From positions 620,001-684,000 of the forward strand of contig NZ_CP043661.1 of assembly GCF_014217565.1 (NCBI RefSeq): a DNA stretch of 64,000 bases, given 5' to 3'. The DNA is from Kribbella qitaiheensis (GTDB lineage Bacteria; Actinomycetota; Actinomycetes; Propionibacteriales; Kribbellaceae). Shown in pieces: positions 38,601 through 50,867 of this stretch. The number at the start of each line of letters is the position of its first letter. Within the stretch, counting starts at the first letter, position 1. The notes beneath the pieces were generated by a model. It made no database searches and was not told the origin of the DNA. It saw only the letters and a list, made by a program, of their open reading frames with translations. The translations under genes and the position numbers were made by a program.

Positions 38601-40597
38601 CGGTGGAGCCGGTGACGACCGGGACCTCGAAGTTCGATCTGTTCTTCAACCTGTCACCGGACGACTCCGGCCGGGCGGTGGTCGGTGGCATCGAGTACGC
38701 GGCCGACCTGTTCGACCGCGCGAGTGTGGAGCAGATCGCGGAGCGGTTCGTCCGGGTCGTCGAACAGGTTGTGACAGATCCCGCGATCCGGGTCGGGACG
38801 GTCGACGTCCTGAGCTCGGGGGAGCGCGACCGGCTGATCAGGGGGTGGAACGACACGGCGGTGGACGTCGGGCCGGCGACGGTGCCGGCGCTGTTCGCAC
38901 GGCAGGCGCAGAACGCGCCCGAGGCGATCGCGCTGAGCTACGGCGAGGAGTCCGCGTCTTACGGGGAACTGAACCGGCGAGCCAATCGGTTGACGCATTG
39001 GCTCATCGAGCAGGGTGTGAAGCCCGAAGCGCGAGTCGCTGTGCTGCTGCCGCGATCGATCGACCTGGTTGTCGCGCTGCTCGCCGTCTTGAAGGCCGGC
39101 GGTTCCTATGTACCGGTCGACCCGGACTATCCTGCGGCGCGAGTGGAGTTCGTGGTGTCGGACTGCGAACCCGTCCTCGTTCTCGACGCGCAACGGCTGG
39201 CCGAGGCAGAGCTGGCGGGTTGCAGCGACGAGGATCCGCAGGTCGCGGTCTCCCTGTCGAACACGGCCTATGCGATCTACACCTCCGGCTCGACCGGTAC
39301 GCCGAAGGGCGTGGTGATCGAGCACGGCGCGCTGGTGAACTTCTTGGTGTCCATGCAGGACCGGTTCCAGCTCACCTCGAATGACCGGCTCCTCGCGGTC
39401 ACGACAGTCGCGTTCGACATCGCCGGGCTGGAACTGTTCCTGCCACTGCTCGCGGGAGCCGGGGTCGTTCTGGCCGACAAGGAACAGGTCGCGCAGCCGT
39501 CGGTCGTCTTCGATCTGATCGAGAGGTCCGGCGTGACGATCATGCAGGCGACCCCGTCACTGTGGCAGATGCTCGTCACCCACGACCCGGCTCGTCTCGC
39601 CGGCCTGCGGGTACTCACCGGCGGCGAGGCGTTACCGGCGCCGCTCGCCGAGGCGGTGGGCAAACACGCGGCCCAGGTGACGAACCTCTATGGGCCGACG
39701 GAGACGACGATCTGGTCGACCGTCGCGGACGTGGTGCCCGGCGTGTCTCCGACGATCGGCCATCCGATCGGGAACACCCAGGTCTTCGTTCTGGACGACT
39801 CTCTGCAGCCCGTGCCCGCCGGCGTCCCGGGCGATCTGTGGATTGCCGGTGACGGAGTGGCTCGTGGGTACTACGGCCGACCGGGGCTGACGGCTGAGCG
39901 GTTTGTGGCGAACCCGTTCGGCGTACCCGGGGCGCGGATGTACCGCACCGGCGACAAGGTCCGGTGGAGCACCGCCGGGGAGCTGGAGTTCGTAGGCCGG
40001 GCCGATCACCAGATCAAGATCCGCGGCTTCCGCGTCGAACCGGCAGAGATCGAGCACGCACTGGCCGGCCACCCTGCGGTCGGTCAGGCCGTGGTGATCG
40101 CTCGTGAGGACCAGCCGGGCGATGTGCGGTTGGTGGCCTACGTGACGCCAGCCGATGAAGGCTCAGCGCCAGTGGTCGAGGAGTTGCGGGCGGTCGTAGG
40201 CGGCCGGTTGCCGGCATACATGGTTCCTTCGGCGATCGTCGTCCTGGCGGCGCTGCCGTTGACGCCTAACGGCAAGCTGGATCGCGTGGCGTTGCCGCGA
40301 CCGGAATTCGGCGGCGGTGCCTATCGGGCTCCGTGCTCGCCGCAGGAAGAGCTGTTGTGCGGGTTGTTCGCCGAGGTACTGGGAGTCGAGCGCGTAGGCG
40401 TGGACGACGACTTCTTCGCCCTCGGTGGGCATTCGCTGCTGGCCACCCGATTCGTCGCCCGGGCACGCATCGTGCTGGGTGTCGAGATCCCGATCAGAAC
40501 AGTGTTCGCCGCGCCCACGGTCGCCGGGCTGGCGCTGCGCTGCAAGGACCTGTCGGCCTCCGTCCGGAAGCCACTGCGCCGGATGACTGAAAGGTAG
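29663..40597 (+). CDS. NRPS 1: C-A(Ser)-PCP-E / C-A(Pip-like)-PCP / C-A(Gly)-PCP
   Basis: A 3644-residue three-module synthetase. Module 1: a starter-type C domain (HHIVTDA near residue 132); an A domain with pocket D-V-W-H-V-S-L-V-D, a serine code; PCP (Ser near 1023); epimerization domain (HHLIVDG near 1207, EGHGRE, NYLGRF). Module 2: a DCL-like C domain (HHVLFDG near 1699); an A domain with pocket D-I-W-S-V-G-T-Y-T and a variant A3 core [15 protein letters not shown] (near 2557). Module 3: LCL C (HHVAADG near 2738); A with D-I-L-Q-L-G-L-I-W, the glycine code; PCP (near 3591). The starter C should accept 3-hydroxyquinaldate and join it to Ser; the rest adds a pipecolate-like residue and Gly. 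ATG with AGGAG eight bases upstream. The stop abuts the next start directly. Confidence 0.97.
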   Translation: MRSWGVTPAQEAMYLAQELAPDQPNNVAIIWDVAGDLDPDLLAVALRRAVAEVGPLTVSFVRDDTQVRQVARDPGEWSPFFLDVSDVSDPSADAHDFVRAQVSRKFDLARDLLLRLGAVRLSSTRSLVVLVFHHIVTDAFGVINLLSQRVAELYTALNTGQPAPALPVAEVAVAVDKDSDYRASSRFTKDEEFWVAYLAAESAPARLPAGVLPPKVTDSIQIADEVRGWDDLSEPLGMISATRAVPAAVAEQWAAAADSSGSSVANLLVAASVAFFGSLSDSSRPLFSFTVNNRLAATRRAPGLLSNILPLRVEIPRRGTLAQLAEAIVGERRSLLRHATHQLSLIQRATGQAGAARSPFGPIVNVIPQIEGLQLGDCRARFVGGAFGALDEVMVSTYDDGQPGSDLYVRFDAPAAFYSGGDVAALADRFAAFLEIAMADPRAEVADLTDVDATERAEVLATSRGQQVSRSGSTLTELLDQQAAATPDAVAVRFEDTSLTYRELAERGGRLARLLAAEGAGPEEFVAVAIPRSLELVVALVAILKAGGAYLPVDPDYPDTRIEMMLNDADPALLLTTQALADRLPQTDTTPLVIDGVDLDDGPVLDVPVAGSNPAYVIYTSGSTGRPKGVVVSHAAIVNRLLWMQDQYGLDAADRVLQKTSSSFDVSVWEFFWPLITGATLVVARPDGQRDPFYLAELIDREQVTTLHFVPSMLAEFLRVEHTASVSSLRRVVCSGEALPPDLAERFHQVVGGVPLYNLYGPTEAAVDVTSWECVPGATVVPIGQPIWNTELYVLDSSLRLVPPGVTGDLYIAGEGLARGYNGRAVLTAERFVPCPFGAAGTRMYRTGDLARWNADGELEFGGRADQQVKVRGFRVEPVEIEASLTQHGGVAQATVIARETRDVADGAQLVAYVIPVAAGGIGNADGDLDFRAGLTAGELRTFLAARLPGHLVPAAFVFLDRLPLTGSGKLDRSALPAPEFAGEPFRAPRTSDERALAEVFAEVLGLARVGLDSDFFTIGGDSIRAIQVVSGARACGLVVSPRDVFERRTVAALAEGVGQQAEHQVLDELDGGGVGWMPLPPMARLVAERGPGLDGLTQWLLLQVPTEVTGEELVVALGSLLDCHDILRAWPADGGLVVRPAGTIDAEKLLTRVRWDGDWDSGSWTARLEAEAAAAVRRIDAAAGIMLQAVWFEAADGGPARLLLAAHHLIVDGVSWRVLLPDLAAAWRAARAGTELALPAVTTSVRRWLHALDEEAMRPARTAELALWKDVLEGPTMPVGSRPLDPDVDLTETAKTIRVQVPVELTSTLLNSVTTAFRCGVDDVLLAGLVLALRKRQGAGRGADAAVIRLEGHGREEEVAPGADLSRTVGWFTTLHPVRLDVSKIDIADAVSGGKAAATALMAVKEQLRAVPDKGIGYSLLRFANPETAAVLRQYPADEIGFNYLGRFAFADSLDGGWPLAPERPELVATPSPDMPLLSALELNAVVTTGAEGEQLTALFTFAAGVIAEDEVDQLAELWVAALQGLAKNVQNGGRGITPSDVSLVAVTQRELNTWQDRYGDIADVWPLTPLQSGLLFHSMLAGTAFDAYQTQFVFRLAGRVEPAALQAAAQAMLDRHPNLRTAFVPIFTGDKVQVPVDGLQVPWRSVDLRGATDRDDQFERILAEERDTHFDPAVPPLLRFTLVILEPDRAELVLTAHHVLFDGWSLPLIMQELIRLYGVDAAAVPAGRSYRDFLHWLSRYDREAGARAWAKELEGLQEPTLLSAAITAPELVAPIGGVGQLDVSLSAENAVLLSQRAAEVGVTLNTVVQVGWALVMAELTGRDDVLFGTTVAGRPADLDGVDAMIGLFINTVPVRVRCTPGDSLAELLNRVQNAQAALLDHNQYGLGDIQRSTGLSTLFDTLVVFESFPVDRAGLTEATASSGIVVTGIRPHASTHYALTLLAAADPQLRLTFQYQRDVLDEVGAGRIAARLSRVLQQLAADPRTAVREIDVLAEDERDHLIRVVNDTAVDLPDVTVPDLLVQQALRTPDAIAVEAVGRSLTYRELHRQANLLAHELINRGVGPDSVVAVALPRTVELLVGLLGVVKAGAAYLPVDPNYPSQRVATALASTRPMLLVTDAETDALIPDTDVPWLYLEDVLSAAGGRDSDPTDLDRIRPLRSDNLAYVLTTSGTTGTPKSVAQTQRVLVNSVLRMCDYLAEPLGSKLLSGTSVGFDISVWELFATLCSGGCVELVRDVLVVGERDRWRGGVISTVPSAFAELVDQVGARLEVGTVVLGGEVLTTALIERARAVLPDLRIINTYGPSETFYTTAFTLEPGQEWTQGASLPIGGPLGNMQLYLLGPGLKPVPPGTLGELYSAGSGVARGYYGLPGLTAERFVPNPFGEPGARMYRTGDKARWTPEGELEFVGRVDHQIKIRGFRIEPAEIEYALAAHAAVRQAVVIAREDQPGDVRLVAYVTPESKDAAPVVEELRALVGSRLPAYMVPAAVVVLAALPLTPNGKLDRSALPEPEFEGGVYRAPSTPQEEVLCGLFADVLGVERVGVDDDFFALGGHSLLATRLVARARTVLGVEIPIRAVFAQPMVAGLAAELSSSTGARLDLRPAVRPDPLPLSFAQQRLWFIDRFEGPSSTYNIPQLLRFSGELDTAALRAALGDVVTRHEALRTVFGEIDGLPYQLVIDPQDVQLSWEDRGRIEPDAEAAAVSSAASYRFDLSLDLPLRACVFQSGVDQHVLVLVIHHVAADGGSMAPLARDLSVAYRARVGGVVPAWADLRVQYADYALWQRELLGEESDPGSLLSMQAGYWRGELEGIPQPLPLPTDRSRPAVTNYRGGIVDFTLSGEVLAGVEELARARGVTVSMVFQAALAVLLHRLGSGDDVTIGSPIAGRTDDGLSDLIGFFVNTWVLRVQLVPERGFEAVLDGVREKALAAYDNQDLPFERLVELLRPERSTAHHPLFQVMFAWQNNVRPELDLPGADVSVEPVTTGTSKFDLFFNLSPDDSGRAVVGGIEYAADLFDRASVEQIAERFVRVVEQVVTDPAIRVGTVDVLSSGERDRLIRGWNDTAVDVGPATVPALFARQAQNAPEAIALSYGEESASYGELNRRANRLTHWLIEQGVKPEARVAVLLPRSIDLVVALLAVLKAGGSYVPVDPDYPAARVEFVVSDCEPVLVLDAQRLAEAELAGCSDEDPQVAVSLSNTAYAIYTSGSTGTPKGVVIEHGALVNFLVSMQDRFQLTSNDRLLAVTTVAFDIAGLELFLPLLAGAGVVLADKEQVAQPSVVFDLIERSGVTIMQATPSLWQMLVTHDPARLAGLRVLTGGEALPAPLAEAVGKHAAQVTNLYGPTETTIWSTVADVVPGVSPTIGHPIGNTQVFVLDDSLQPVPAGVPGDLWIAGDGVARGYYGRPGLTAERFVANPFGVPGARMYRTGDKVRWSTAGELEFVGRADHQIKIRGFRVEPAEIEHALAGHPAVGQAVVIAREDQPGDVRLVAYVTPADEGSAPVVEELRAVVGGRLPAYMVPSAIVVLAALPLTPNGKLDRVALPRPEFGGGAYRAPCSPQEELLCGLFAEVLGVERVGVDDDFFALGGHSLLATRFVARARIVLGVEIPIRTVFAAPTVAGLALRCKDLSASVRKPLRRMTER

Positions 40598-43250
40598 ATG
40601 ACGACCATGATTCCCTTGTCCTACGCGCAGCAGCGGCTGTGGTTCATCGACCGTCTCGAAGGCGCGTCCGCGACGTACAACCTGCCCGCCGCTTTGCGGA
40701 TCAGAGGCCGGCTGGACATCGACGCGATGGTGGCCGCCGTGCACGACGTGATCGGTCGGCACGAGAGTCTGCGCACCCTGATCGTCGAGGATGCCGACGG
40801 CAACGCCTACCAGCAGATCCTGGCAGTCGACGCGGTCCGGCTGGATGTCCCGGTGATCGACGTCGATCCGGACGGCGTAGCCGGACTGGTGGCTTCAGTG
40901 GCGGGCTACCGATTCGATCTGTCCGCTGATGTCCCGATCAGGGCGTGCGTCTTCCGTTGTGGGTCCGAGGAATTCGTTCTGGCGCTGGTGATTCACCATG
41001 TTGCTGGTGACGGTGGGTCGATGGCTCCGCTGGCCCGGGATCTGTCAGCTGCCTACCGAGCCCGCGCGGCAGGCGTAGTACCGGAGTGGGAGGAGTTGCC
41101 CGTCCAGTATTCCGACTACGCGCTCTGGCAAAGGGACCTGCTGGGTGACGAGACCGACCCGGCGAGCTTGTTATCGGTCCAGGCTGAGTACTGGCGTGGC
41201 GAGTTGGAGGGCGTTCCGCAGCCGCTCGCGTTGCCGTCGGATCGGATTCGGCCGGTGGTGGCGAGCTACCGGGGTGGCACCGTGAAGTTCGGCCTGCCTG
41301 GTGAGATTCTGGGTGCGGTCGAGGAGTTGGCGCGGGCTCGCGGAGTGACTGTGTCGATGGTGTTCCAGGCTGCCCTGTCGGTCTTGCTGCACCGGATGGG
41401 TGGTGGCGACGACCTGACGATCGGTTCGCCGATCGCGGGACGGACCGATGAGGGGCTCAACGACCTGGTCGGGTTCTTCGTGAACACCTGGGCGCTGCGG
41501 GTGCGGCTGGCGCCGGACCGAGAGTTCGGCGCGGTGCTGGACGGCGTACGGGAGAAGGCGCTGGCGGCGTACGACAACCAGGATGTGCCGTTCGAGCGGT
41601 TGGTGGAGCTGTTGCGGCCGGAGCGGTCGACGGCTCATCACCCGTTGTTCCAGGTCATGTTCGCCTGGCAGAACAACGTCCGGCCGGAGCTGGACCTGCC
41701 GGGGCTCGAGGTCTCGGTGGAGCCGGTGTCGACGGGCACGGCGAAGTTCGACTTGTTCTTCAACCTGTCGCCGGACGAGTCCGGTCGTGCGGTGGTCGGG
41801 GGGATCGAGTACGCGACCGACCTGTTCGACCGATCGACCGTGGAGGAAATCGCTGCGCGTTTCGTCCGAGTGGTCGAGCAGGTGGTGGCGGACCCGTCGG
41901 TGCGGATCGGAGCGGTCGACGTACTGAGCCCGGGGGAGCGGGATCGGCTGGTCAGCGGCTGGAACGGCACCTCGTTGACAGTGGAGCCCGCGACGGTGCC
42001 GGTGTTGTTCGAGCGCCGCGTGCAGTCTGCGCCTGACGCGGTAGCGCTGGTGTACGGCGAAGAATCGATCTCATACGGCGATCTGAACCGCCGTGCGAAC
42101 CAATTGGCGCACTGGCTGATCAAGCAAGGCGTCCAGCCTGAGTCGCGGGTCGCGGTCGTCTTGCCGCGGTCGGTGGAACTGGTAGTGGCGTTACTGGCGG
42201 TTCTGAAAGCCGGCGGTTCGTACGTCCCGATCGACCCCGACTACCCCGAGGCCCGAGTCCGGCATGTGGTAACGGACTCCGAGCCCGTCCTGGTCCTCGA
42301 TGAGCAGCGGCGGGCCGAGCTGGATCTGACCGGCTGTCCTGACGACGATCCGCGGATCCCAGTGACGCTGGCGAACACGGCGTACGCGATTTACACCTCC
42401 GGCTCCACCGGTACGCCGAAGGGCGTGGTGATCGAGCACGGCGCCCTGGTGAACTTCCTGGCCTCGATGCAGGAACGGTTCGAGTTGTCACCGGAAGATC
42501 GGCAGCTCGCCGTCACGACCATCTCGTTCGACATCGCCGGGCTGGAAGTGTTCCTGCCGCTGCTTGCGGGCGCCGCTGTCGTGTTGGCCGACAAGGAGCA
42601 GATCTCACAGCCGTCGGTGGTGTTCGAGCTGATCGAGCAGTCCGGCGTGACGGTCATGCAGGCTACTCCCGCGCTGTGGCAGATGCTCGTCAGTCATGAC
42701 CCGATGCGGCTGGCCGGTCTGCGGGTACTCACCGGCGGCGAGGCGTTGCCCTCGGCGCTGGCGGAGGTGCTCTGCAAGCACGCGGCGGAGGTGACGAACC
42801 TCTACGGGCCGACGGAAACGACGATCTGGTCGACGGTTGCCGACGTGATCGCAGGCGTCGCACCGACGATCGGCCGGCCGATCGGGAACACGCAGGTGTT
42901 CGTGCTGGACGAGTCGCTGCAACCGGTGCCGATCGGCGTGGCCGGCGACCTGTGGATCGCCGGTGCCGGAGTTGCTCGTGGCTATCACCGGCAGCCGGGA
43001 CTGACCGCAGAAAGGTTCGCGGCGAACCCGTTCGGCGTACCGGGTGCGCGGATGTATCGCACCGGCGACAAGGCTCGGTGGAAGGTCGGCGGTGAACTGG
43101 AGTTCGTCGGCCGTGCCGACCAGCAGATCAAGATCCGTGGATTCCGGGTGGAGCCGGCGGAGATCGAGCACGCGCTGGCGGGCCATGCCGGAGTACGCCA
43201 AGCCGTGGTGATCGCTCGCGAGGACCAGCCCGGGGATGTACGTCTCGTCG
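37453..43250 (+). repeat. Large direct repeat: C-A units of modules 3 and 4
   Basis: The C-A segment of module 3 (about 37.45-40.16 kb) and that of module 4 (about 40.61-43.25 kb) are strikingly alike in DNA as well as protein. For example, the stretches encoding [30 protein letters not shown] and [20 protein letters not shown] match nearly word for word. Both activate Gly. This suggests a module duplication followed by acquisition of the methyltransferase insert in module 4. Confidence 0.8.
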
Positions 43251-46200
43251 CCTACATCACTCCGGAGGCCCGGGACAGCCGAACCGAAGAAGGCGCGGCC
43301 CAGCAGGTCGAGGAATGGCAGGTCGTCTACGACCAGGCCTACGTCGACTCTGCCGACGAGGAGTGGGGCGAGGACTTCGACCTGTGGAAGTCGACCTATA
43401 CCGGTGAGGCCATTCCGCTGGCGGAGATGCGCGCCTGGCGCGATGCGGCCGTGCGGCAAGTGACTTCCTGGTCGCCTCGGCGGGTGCTCGAGCTCGGTGT
43501 CGGCTCCGGACTCCTGCTCGCCAACATCGCGAGCGGCGTCGACGAGTACTGGGGCACGGACTTCTCGCCGGCCGTCATCGACCGGCTGCAGCAGCAGGTC
43601 ACGCAGGCCGGTCTCGCGGACCAGGTCGAACTGCGGTGCCAGCCGGCTGATGATGTCAGCGGGCTACCAGAGGGCACGTTCGACACGGTGATCGTGAACT
43701 CCGTCGCGCAGTACTTTCCCAACGAGGCCTACCTGGAGTCGGTGCTGGCCTCGGCGTGGGAGTTGCTCGCGGTGGACGGCCGGATTGTGCTCGGCGATAT
43801 CCGGCGCAGGGCGTCGCTGGCGTTGCTGCAGACCGGCGTACATCGGATTCAGCACCCAGGTGCCGGGGCCGGGCTTGCCCGTGCGGCCGTCGAGCAGGCA
43901 GTCCTGCTCGAGAAGGAGCTGGTGGTCGACCCGGAGTGGTTCGTCCGCTGGGCCGAGCGGGCAGGAGCGGGACTTGACATCCGGTTGAAGGATGGCGACG
44001 CCCACAATGAACTGACCCGGCACCGGTACGAGGTCGTGCTGCACAAGGTGTCTGTGGATGAATTGAAGGACGGTGGCAGTTGGCCGGCCGTCTCTTGGCC
44101 GGGAGATCTCGAACGGCTCAAGCAGATGGTGTCTGGCAATGACCCCGTGCGGGTCACCGGTATCCCCAATGCCCGGCTCGCGGACGAGGCGGCTGCCGCG
44201 CGTGAATTGGGGCTGGAGGCAACAGATTCTTCCGGTGTGCCGGGTCTGGACCCTGCTGTCCTCCAGAAATGGGCGACCGAGCTGGGATGGGACGTTCTGC
44301 TGACGTGGTCGCCGCAAGCTGTCGACCAGTTCGACGCTGTGCTGACGCCCTCGGGCCAATTCGCCGGTCGCGCGCTGACCGGTACGTATGTCTGCGCCGC
44401 CGGACAGCGACCGGCGATCAACGACCCGGCTGCCGCACGCGGCATCGGCACCTTACTGACCACGCTGCGCGGTTATCTCCAGGAGAAGCTGCCGGAGTAC
44501 CTGGTGCCTTCGGCCGTCGTGGCAATCGGCTCGGTACCGCTCACTCCGAACGGCAAGCTGGACAGGCGTGCGCTACCGGCGCCGGACTACATCGCTGCGA
44601 TCGGTGGCCGTGCGCCGGCCACCCCGGAGGAAGAGGCGCTCTGCACGCTGTTCGCCGAGGTGCTCGGTCTCAGCCGGGTAGGGGCCGACGACGACTTCTT
44701 CGCCATCGGCGGTCACTCGCTGCTGGCGACTCGCTTGGTCAGTCGGGTGCGGTCCGTGCACGGAGTGGAGATTCCGATTCGGGCCGTCTTCCAGGCACCG
44801 ACGGCCGCGCGATTGGCGCCGTACCTGTCGGAGGACGCAGAGGTCCGGCTGCGGTTGGAGAAGCGCGATCGCCCGGATCGGGTGCCGGTGTCCTTCGCCC
44901 AGCAGCGGTTGTGGTTCATCCATCGGTTCGAGGGGCCGTCAGCGACGTACATCATGCCGCTGGCGCTGCGGATGAGCGGCGGCGTCGACGCCCACGCTCT
45001 CCGCCAGGCGCTCCAGGACGTGGTGACCCGTCACGAGTCGTTGCGGACGATCTTCGGTGAGGCTGATGGCGATCCGTTCCAGCAGGTCCTGGCCGCGACC
45101 GAAGCGTCGGTGCCGTGGCAGGAGCGCGATATCACGGAGGACCAGCTGGCCCAGGCGCTGCGCGACGCGGCATCGGAACCACTCGATCTGTCCTCGGAGA
45201 TCCCGCTGCGGGCGTGGCTGTTCCGGCTGGGGGCGGACGAGTCGGTGTTCATGATTCCTGTTCACCACATTGCGGCGGACGGCTGGTCGCTCGGCCCGCT
45301 GGCCACCGATCTGGTGACCGCCTACGAGGCACGCAGCGAGGGACGCGAGCCGGAGTGGGAGCCAATGCCGGTCCAGTACGCGGACTACACGCTGTGGCAG
45401 CGCGAGCTGCTCGGTGACCGCAACGACGCCGAGAGCCTGTACCAGCGGCAACTCGACTACTGGACGAACCAGCTGGCCGAGCTGCCGATCGCGGTCGGGT
45501 TGCCGACCGACCGGGCCCGTCCGGCCGTCGCCTCACATGCCGGCGACCTGTCGTGGTTCCAGTTCGGCGAGCCGTTGACGGCCGGCATCCGGCAGTTGGC
45601 CCGCGACTCCCGCGCGACCGTCTCGATGGTTCTGCAGGCGAGTCTCGCCGCGTTGCTGACGAGGCTCGGCGCCGGCACCGACGTACCGATCGGCTCACCT
45701 ATCGCGGGTCGTACGGACGAGGCACTGAACGATCTGGTGGGCTTCTTCGTCAACACCTGGGTACTCCGCGCCGACACTTCGGGCGACCCCAGCTTCGAGG
45801 AGCTGATCGGCCGAGTTCGCGAAGCGAGCCTGGCTGCCTACGACCACCAGGACATTCCTTTCGAGCACCTGGTCGAGGTGCTCAACCCGGTCCGGTCGAC
45901 CGCGCATCACCCGCTGTTCCAGGTCTCGCTGGCGCTGCAGAACAACGAGGCCCCCGCGTTCGCGTTGCCGGGGCTCGCGGTCTCCCACGAGCCGGTCCTG
46001 CTGGGAACCTCACGATTCGATCTGTTCCTGAGCCTGACCGAGCGGAACGAGGAAGACGGGTCGGCACGACTGACCGGCGTCGCGGAGTACGCGACCGATC
46101 TGTTCGACGCCACGACGATCGAACTGCTGCTGGACCGATGGCGGCATCTGTTGGAGCAGTTGGTCGCGAGGCCGGCTGCGCCGCTCGCGGCGGCGGACAT

Positions 46201-49200
46201 TCTCAGCGACAGCGAGCGGACCCTGCTGGCACGCTGGTCAGGCCAAGAGCGCGCCAGTGCCGCGGTGGACGGCACGGTCCACTCGCTCTTCGCAGAGCAG
46301 GCACGTCTGCAGCCGGATTCGATCGCTCTGGTCTCCGGCGACACGGCCTGGACGTATGACGAGCTGGATCGCTGGGCGAATCGAATCGCGCACTACCTCT
46401 CGGATCACCGCGCCGGCCCGGAGAGCCGGGTGGCCCTCGCACTCGAGAGGTCGCCCCTGCTCATCGCGAGCATTCTCGGAGTACTGAAGGCCGGAGCGAC
46501 CTATGTGCCGGTGAATCCCGCTGACCCGGCCGAACGCGTCGAGTTCGTGCTCGCCGATGTCACACCGACTGTGACGCTGTCCGAAAACTTGGCTGATGAG
46601 ATCCTGGACTGCTACCCGGACACGGCGCCCGCTGGCTACCGCGGCGCCGGCGCGAGTGCGGCGTACGTGATGTTCACGTCCGGCTCGACCGGCCATCCCA
46701 AGGGCGTCGAGACGACTCATCGCAACGTGATCGACCTCGCCCTCGACAAATGCTGGAGTGGTGACGCGCACCGCCGCGTACTGGTCCACTCACCGCACAC
46801 ATTCGATGCCGCGACCTACGAGTTGTGGGCTCCGCTCCTGCATGGAGGTACTGCAGTTCTCGCACCGGCGGGTCGACTGGCGACGGCTGACCTGGCCAAC
46901 CTGATCACCGATCATGGGATCACCGGTCTCTGGCTGACCGCCGGACTGTTCGCAGTGGTGGCCGACCAGAAACCCGAATGCTTCGCGCAGGTCTCCGAGG
47001 TGTGGGCCGGTGGCGATGTGCTCTCGCCGACCGCCGTACGGCGGGTGTTGGAGAGCTGCCCGGGTGTCGTGGTTGTCAACGGCTACGGTCCGACGGAGAT
47101 CACCACGTTCGCCACTCGCTATCGAGTGAGCGACCTGGAATCCTGCACTGACCCGCTACCCATCGGCGAACCCATGCAGGGAAGCCGATTGTTCGTACTG
47201 GACGAGCGGCTCAAGTTGGTACCGTCGGGCGTCGTGGGTGAGCTCTACGTGGCCGGCGACGGAGTGGCCCGCGGCTATCTCGGTCGGCCCGGACTCACCA
47301 GCGAGCGGTTCGTGCCCGATCCGTTCGGGCCACCCGGCGCGCGGATGTACCGCACGGGCGACCTGGCGCGCTGGAACTCGAGCGGGATGGTGGAGTACGC
47401 CGGTCGTGCTGACGACCAGGTCAAGCTGCGCGGCTTCCGGGTCGAACCAGGCGAGGTCGAGACGGTTCTTCGGCAGCAGGACGGCGTCGCGCAGGCGGTC
47501 GCCGTCGTGCGCAAGGACAGTCTCGGCGAGCGGAGCCTGGTCGCTTACGTCGTACCGGATGGGACCGCCGCCTCGGATGGGGACGCCGTCAGTCAGGTCG
47601 ACGAGTGGCGTGAGATCTACGACGTCATGTACGGCGAGACCGAGGTCGACCAGAACGCCGTCGGCGATGACTTCACCGGGTGGAACCGGTCGTACACGAA
47701 CGACGCGATCCCGCTGGAGGAGATGGTCTTGTGGCGTGAGGCGATCGTGCAGCGGGTCGTTGAGCTGGAGCCGCGCCGGGTGCTGGAGATCGGTGTCGGT
47801 TCGGGTCTGCTGCTCGGCCCGCTCGCGTCGCTGGTGGACGAGTACTGGGGCACGGACTTCTCTGCCCCGGTGGTCGAGCGGCTCCGCGTGCAGGTCGGCG
47901 CGGACCCTGCGCTGGCCGACAAGGTGACCTTGCGAGCGCAGTCGGCCGATGACGCAAGTGGGCTGCCGACGGAGTACTTCGACACGATCATCCTGAACTC
48001 GGTCGTCCAGTACTTTCCAGACGCGGGTTACATGACTCGGGCGCTCGATCTCGCGGTGGGCCTGCTCGCTCCGGGTGGCCGGATCGTGGTCGGCGACGTT
48101 CGCAACCACGCCACATTGCGAGCCTTTCGTACGGCGGTGCATCGCGCGCAGCATCCGGGAGACGCCGGTGCCGTCCTGCAAGCAGCGGTCGAGCGTGCGC
48201 TGCTCGGTGAGAAGGAGTTGACGCTGGACCCAGGGTTCTTCACCGCCTGGGCATCGACGCAGGACGGCGTCGCGGTCGACATCCGGCTCAAGCAGGGGAG
48301 CTATCACAACGAGCTGACCCGGCACCGGTACGAAGTAGTGCTTCACAAGCAGCCGGCCTCGCCATTGCGTCTGGATGCGTTGCCAACCGCCGCATGGGGA
48401 ACCGATGCGCGGTCGCTGCCGGATGTCGAGCAGGAACTGGCCCGCCATGGTGGCAGGCTCCGAGTGACCGGGATCCCGAACCTACGCCTGGTTAGTGAGG
48501 CTGCGGGGGAGGGGCAGCCCTTCGACAGCCGCGGTGGTCTGGACCCGGCGCAGGTGGAGGAATGGGGATCTGACCGCGACCTGCTCGTCTACTGCACCTG
48601 GTCGGCTGAAGGCTCGAGCCGTTTCGAAGCGATCTTGCTGGCCGATCGCGGGGCGCCTCAGTACGACGGTGTCTATCGGGCAGGGCCTCCACAGGGCGAG
48701 CTGGCGAACGCGCCGGTCGTCTCGCGGATGGCGTCGAAACTTCCGTCGCAGCTTCGGCGGGAGCTGTCCGCACGGCTGCCGGAGTACATGATCCCGACAG
48801 AGATCGTCGTAATGGATCGATTGCCGCTGACCGCGAACGGCAAGGTCGACCGGGCCGCACTGCCCGAGCCTGACCTGGCCACCGGTGAGTATCGTGCGGC
48901 GAGCACTCCGCTGGAGGAGAAGGTCGCCGGTCTCTTCGCCGAGATCCTGGGTGTCGACCGAGTCGGCCTGGACGACGACTTCTTCCTGCGGGGCGGTCAC
49001 TCGCTCCGGGTGATCCGGCTGATCTGGCGGATTCGTGAGGAGCTCGGCGTCGAGGTGCCGATCCGGACGGTGTTCCAGTACCCGACGGTGGCGGAGCTCG
49101 CCCCGCAGCTCATCGATGGTGGTGAAGGCGGTTTCGAGGACCCGTTCGCCGTCGTGCTGCCGATTCGGACCGACGGTGACCGGCCGCCGCTGTGGTGGCT

Positions 49201-49918
49201 CCATCCGGGAGGCGGGTTGTGCTGGCCGTACATGGGTTTCGCGCCGCACCTGGACAAGAGCCATCCGATGTACGGCGTACAGGCTCGGGGGTTCGACGGA
49301 AAGTCCGCCCGGCCGTCCTCGATCGAGGAGATGGTCGACGACTATCTGGAGCAGGTGTTCAGCATTCAGCCCACCGGGCCGTACTACCTGCTCGGCTGGT
49401 CGTTCGGCGGCACTGTGGCCCACGCCATGGGCGCGGAGCTGCAGCGACGCGGTCACGAGGTGGCCCTCCTGGCGTTGCTCGACTGTGTTCCAGCGAGCCA
49501 CTTCGCCAAGTTCGACGCACCGGACGAGGCGATGGTGCGGGAGTTCCTGGCGAACTACATGGGACACCTGTCGGGGATGGAGGAGTATCCGTTCCTCGTA
49601 CAGACCGCCTCGTCGATCCTGGTCGAGCACACCGTCTTGATGCAGAACTACGAATCTCCGCTCTTCCGCGGCGAGGTGGCGTTCTTCAACGCGCTACTCG
49701 ATCCGTCGAACCGCGAGAAGCGGGAGCTGGAGATCGAGTTCGACGTGCTCTGGCAAAAGCACGTCGAGGGTGAGGTGCGGCGCATCGATCTGGACTGCAC
49801 CCACCAGGAGATGTATTGGCCCGCCAACGCGGCCGGGATCAGCAACACGATCAACGGATTCCTGACCGACGGACGGCGTCGCAACGAACAGACCCCAACG
49901 AATGGAGACGACCGATGA
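40598..49918 (+). CDS. NRPS 2: C-A(Gly)-nMT-PCP / C-A(Val)-nMT-PCP-TE
   Basis: A 3106-residue two-module synthetase that completes the chain. Module 4: C (HHVAGDG near residue 133); A with D-I-L-Q-L-G-L-I-W (Gly), interrupted after the A8 region by an N-methyltransferase (SAM loop [12 protein letters not shown] near 962); PCP (near 1374): sarcosine. Module 5: C (HHIAADG near 1555); A with D-A-Y-W-W-G-G-T-F (Val) and an N-methyltransferase ([12 protein letters not shown] near 2397); PCP (near 2802): N-methylvaline. The C-terminal thioesterase (GWSFGG, Ser near 2935) should dimerise two pentadepsipeptides through the Ser hydroxyls and close the ring, as proposed for echinomycin and thiocoraline TEs. 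The start follows the NRPS 1 stop with no gap; the stop overlaps mbtH (ATGA). Confidence 0.97.
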   Translation: MTTMIPLSYAQQRLWFIDRLEGASATYNLPAALRIRGRLDIDAMVAAVHDVIGRHESLRTLIVEDADGNAYQQILAVDAVRLDVPVIDVDPDGVAGLVASVAGYRFDLSADVPIRACVFRCGSEEFVLALVIHHVAGDGGSMAPLARDLSAAYRARAAGVVPEWEELPVQYSDYALWQRDLLGDETDPASLLSVQAEYWRGELEGVPQPLALPSDRIRPVVASYRGGTVKFGLPGEILGAVEELARARGVTVSMVFQAALSVLLHRMGGGDDLTIGSPIAGRTDEGLNDLVGFFVNTWALRVRLAPDREFGAVLDGVREKALAAYDNQDVPFERLVELLRPERSTAHHPLFQVMFAWQNNVRPELDLPGLEVSVEPVSTGTAKFDLFFNLSPDESGRAVVGGIEYATDLFDRSTVEEIAARFVRVVEQVVADPSVRIGAVDVLSPGERDRLVSGWNGTSLTVEPATVPVLFERRVQSAPDAVALVYGEESISYGDLNRRANQLAHWLIKQGVQPESRVAVVLPRSVELVVALLAVLKAGGSYVPIDPDYPEARVRHVVTDSEPVLVLDEQRRAELDLTGCPDDDPRIPVTLANTAYAIYTSGSTGTPKGVVIEHGALVNFLASMQERFELSPEDRQLAVTTISFDIAGLEVFLPLLAGAAVVLADKEQISQPSVVFELIEQSGVTVMQATPALWQMLVSHDPMRLAGLRVLTGGEALPSALAEVLCKHAAEVTNLYGPTETTIWSTVADVIAGVAPTIGRPIGNTQVFVLDESLQPVPIGVAGDLWIAGAGVARGYHRQPGLTAERFAANPFGVPGARMYRTGDKARWKVGGELEFVGRADQQIKIRGFRVEPAEIEHALAGHAGVRQAVVIAREDQPGDVRLVAYITPEARDSRTEEGAAQQVEEWQVVYDQAYVDSADEEWGEDFDLWKSTYTGEAIPLAEMRAWRDAAVRQVTSWSPRRVLELGVGSGLLLANIASGVDEYWGTDFSPAVIDRLQQQVTQAGLADQVELRCQPADDVSGLPEGTFDTVIVNSVAQYFPNEAYLESVLASAWELLAVDGRIVLGDIRRRASLALLQTGVHRIQHPGAGAGLARAAVEQAVLLEKELVVDPEWFVRWAERAGAGLDIRLKDGDAHNELTRHRYEVVLHKVSVDELKDGGSWPAVSWPGDLERLKQMVSGNDPVRVTGIPNARLADEAAAARELGLEATDSSGVPGLDPAVLQKWATELGWDVLLTWSPQAVDQFDAVLTPSGQFAGRALTGTYVCAAGQRPAINDPAAARGIGTLLTTLRGYLQEKLPEYLVPSAVVAIGSVPLTPNGKLDRRALPAPDYIAAIGGRAPATPEEEALCTLFAEVLGLSRVGADDDFFAIGGHSLLATRLVSRVRSVHGVEIPIRAVFQAPTAARLAPYLSEDAEVRLRLEKRDRPDRVPVSFAQQRLWFIHRFEGPSATYIMPLALRMSGGVDAHALRQALQDVVTRHESLRTIFGEADGDPFQQVLAATEASVPWQERDITEDQLAQALRDAASEPLDLSSEIPLRAWLFRLGADESVFMIPVHHIAADGWSLGPLATDLVTAYEARSEGREPEWEPMPVQYADYTLWQRELLGDRNDAESLYQRQLDYWTNQLAELPIAVGLPTDRARPAVASHAGDLSWFQFGEPLTAGIRQLARDSRATVSMVLQASLAALLTRLGAGTDVPIGSPIAGRTDEALNDLVGFFVNTWVLRADTSGDPSFEELIGRVREASLAAYDHQDIPFEHLVEVLNPVRSTAHHPLFQVSLALQNNEAPAFALPGLAVSHEPVLLGTSRFDLFLSLTERNEEDGSARLTGVAEYATDLFDATTIELLLDRWRHLLEQLVARPAAPLAAADILSDSERTLLARWSGQERASAAVDGTVHSLFAEQARLQPDSIALVSGDTAWTYDELDRWANRIAHYLSDHRAGPESRVALALERSPLLIASILGVLKAGATYVPVNPADPAERVEFVLADVTPTVTLSENLADEILDCYPDTAPAGYRGAGASAAYVMFTSGSTGHPKGVETTHRNVIDLALDKCWSGDAHRRVLVHSPHTFDAATYELWAPLLHGGTAVLAPAGRLATADLANLITDHGITGLWLTAGLFAVVADQKPECFAQVSEVWAGGDVLSPTAVRRVLESCPGVVVVNGYGPTEITTFATRYRVSDLESCTDPLPIGEPMQGSRLFVLDERLKLVPSGVVGELYVAGDGVARGYLGRPGLTSERFVPDPFGPPGARMYRTGDLARWNSSGMVEYAGRADDQVKLRGFRVEPGEVETVLRQQDGVAQAVAVVRKDSLGERSLVAYVVPDGTAASDGDAVSQVDEWREIYDVMYGETEVDQNAVGDDFTGWNRSYTNDAIPLEEMVLWREAIVQRVVELEPRRVLEIGVGSGLLLGPLASLVDEYWGTDFSAPVVERLRVQVGADPALADKVTLRAQSADDASGLPTEYFDTIILNSVVQYFPDAGYMTRALDLAVGLLAPGGRIVVGDVRNHATLRAFRTAVHRAQHPGDAGAVLQAAVERALLGEKELTLDPGFFTAWASTQDGVAVDIRLKQGSYHNELTRHRYEVVLHKQPASPLRLDALPTAAWGTDARSLPDVEQELARHGGRLRVTGIPNLRLVSEAAGEGQPFDSRGGLDPAQVEEWGSDRDLLVYCTWSAEGSSRFEAILLADRGAPQYDGVYRAGPPQGELANAPVVSRMASKLPSQLRRELSARLPEYMIPTEIVVMDRLPLTANGKVDRAALPEPDLATGEYRAASTPLEEKVAGLFAEILGVDRVGLDDDFFLRGGHSLRVIRLIWRIREELGVEVPIRTVFQYPTVAELAPQLIDGGEGGFEDPFAVVLPIRTDGDRPPLWWLHPGGGLCWPYMGFAPHLDKSHPMYGVQARGFDGKSARPSSIEEMVDDYLEQVFSIQPTGPYYLLGWSFGGTVAHAMGAELQRRGHEVALLALLDCVPASHFAKFDAPDEAMVREFLANYMGHLSGMEEYPFLVQTASSILVEHTVLMQNYESPLFRGEVAFFNALLDPSNREKRELEIEFDVLWQKHVEGEVRRIDLDCTHQEMYWPANAAGISNTINGFLTDGRRRNEQTPTNGDDR

Positions 49919-50136
49919 GCGTGAACCCCTTCGACGACGAGAACGGCGAGTTCCACGTCCTGGTCAACGACGAGAACCAGCACTCGCTGTGGCCGGTGTT
50001 CGCGGAGATCCCGGCCGGCTGGCGGGCGGTCTTCGGCCCGGGGGGACGGGCCGAGAGCCTGGCCTATATCGAGGAGAACTGGACCGACATGCGACCCCGG
50101 AGCCTGCGCGAGGCGATGGCCGCCGACGCGGGCTGA
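49915..50136 (+). CDS. MbtH-like protein (second copy)
   Basis: A 73-residue MbtH-family protein with [11 protein letters not shown] and [16 protein letters not shown] at 49915 overlaps the NRPS 2 stop (ATGA) after a GGAGA site, so it is coupled to the assembly line. It should support the A domains of the two NRPSs and perhaps the distant A-PCP protein, as the thiocoraline MbtH protein does for its partners. Confidence 0.97.
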   Translation: MSVNPFDDENGEFHVLVNDENQHSLWPVFAEIPAGWRAVFGPGGRAESLAYIEENWTDMRPRSLREAMAADAG

Positions 50137-50262
50137 ACGGCGCGAAGGTCGCAGGCCCTCTCCTCGTTGCGATACCCCCAGTCAGAAGTTGGATACTAAG
50201 TGTCAGAACCGATAGAAGTGTTTGCTGCCGCCCCGCCGGGGACGGACGAGGAGGGGGACACG

Positions 50263-50710
50263 ATGGCGCTCGATCCACAGCTTCATCAAGCACTTGCGAT
50301 CTGGGCCACAGCCTGCGCGGAACACGTGCTGGGGAACTTCGAGCGAGTCGTACCGGACGACGCTCGACCGCGCGAGGCGATCGAGGCGGGCCGGGCGTGG
50401 GTGCGTGGCGAGCTGAAGATGACTGATGCCCGCAAGGCCGCGTTCGCCGCGCACGCGGCCGCGAGGGAAGCGCCGGATGCCGCCGCGACGGCGGCGGGCC
50501 CGTGCGGCCGGTCACGCGGCCGCCACCGCCCACGTGTATACCCACGCTCCGCACGCGGGCACCTACGCCGCGACCTCTGCGGGGAAGGCAGCCGAGCTGG
50601 CGGGAACCTCAACAGGTAAGACCGCGGTCACTCAAGAGCGCAGTTGGCAGCTCGAAAGAGCCCCCGAGCAAATCCAGCAGATCGCGCTTCCGCTCAGTCG
50701 CGGTGCGTGA
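50263..50710 (+). pseudogene. Immunity-like Ala/His-rich helical protein, frameshifted
   Basis: The first part (ATG 50263, GAGGGGGA upstream) reads ALAIWATACAEHVLGNFE, RPREAIEAGRAWVRGELK, ARKAAFAAHAAA. After a frame change at GGGCCC (50496-50501) the sequence goes on as RAAGHAAATAHVYTHAPHAG and ends at 50710. Removing one base joins them. I recognise this as the 'putative immunity protein' pattern common in actinobacteria, whose function I do not know. It lies between mbtH and the exporter genes, so a link to self-protection is possible but unproven. Confidence 0.6.
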
Positions 50711-50717
50711 TGCCTCA

Positions 50718-50815
50718 GCGAAGGCTGCGGCGCGGGCGGCCGGCCATGCCGCGGCGACGGAACACGTTCACGCCCATGCACGACATGCTGCGAACTACGC
50801 GGCCGTTTCGATAGG
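50718..50815 (+). pseudogene. Second, partial copy of the immunity-like C-terminus
   Basis: The segment encodes AKAAARAAGHAAATEHVHAH and RHAANYAAVSIGEA, a clear relative of the end of the preceding gene (RAAGHAAATAHVYTHA..). No start or N-terminal half is present. The frame is open without a stop straight into the ABC ATPase gene. Confidence 0.55.
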
Positions 50816-50867
50816 TGAGGCAGTACCTAGTACAGCGTGTGACAGACCAACTGCAGAAGGAGATGTC

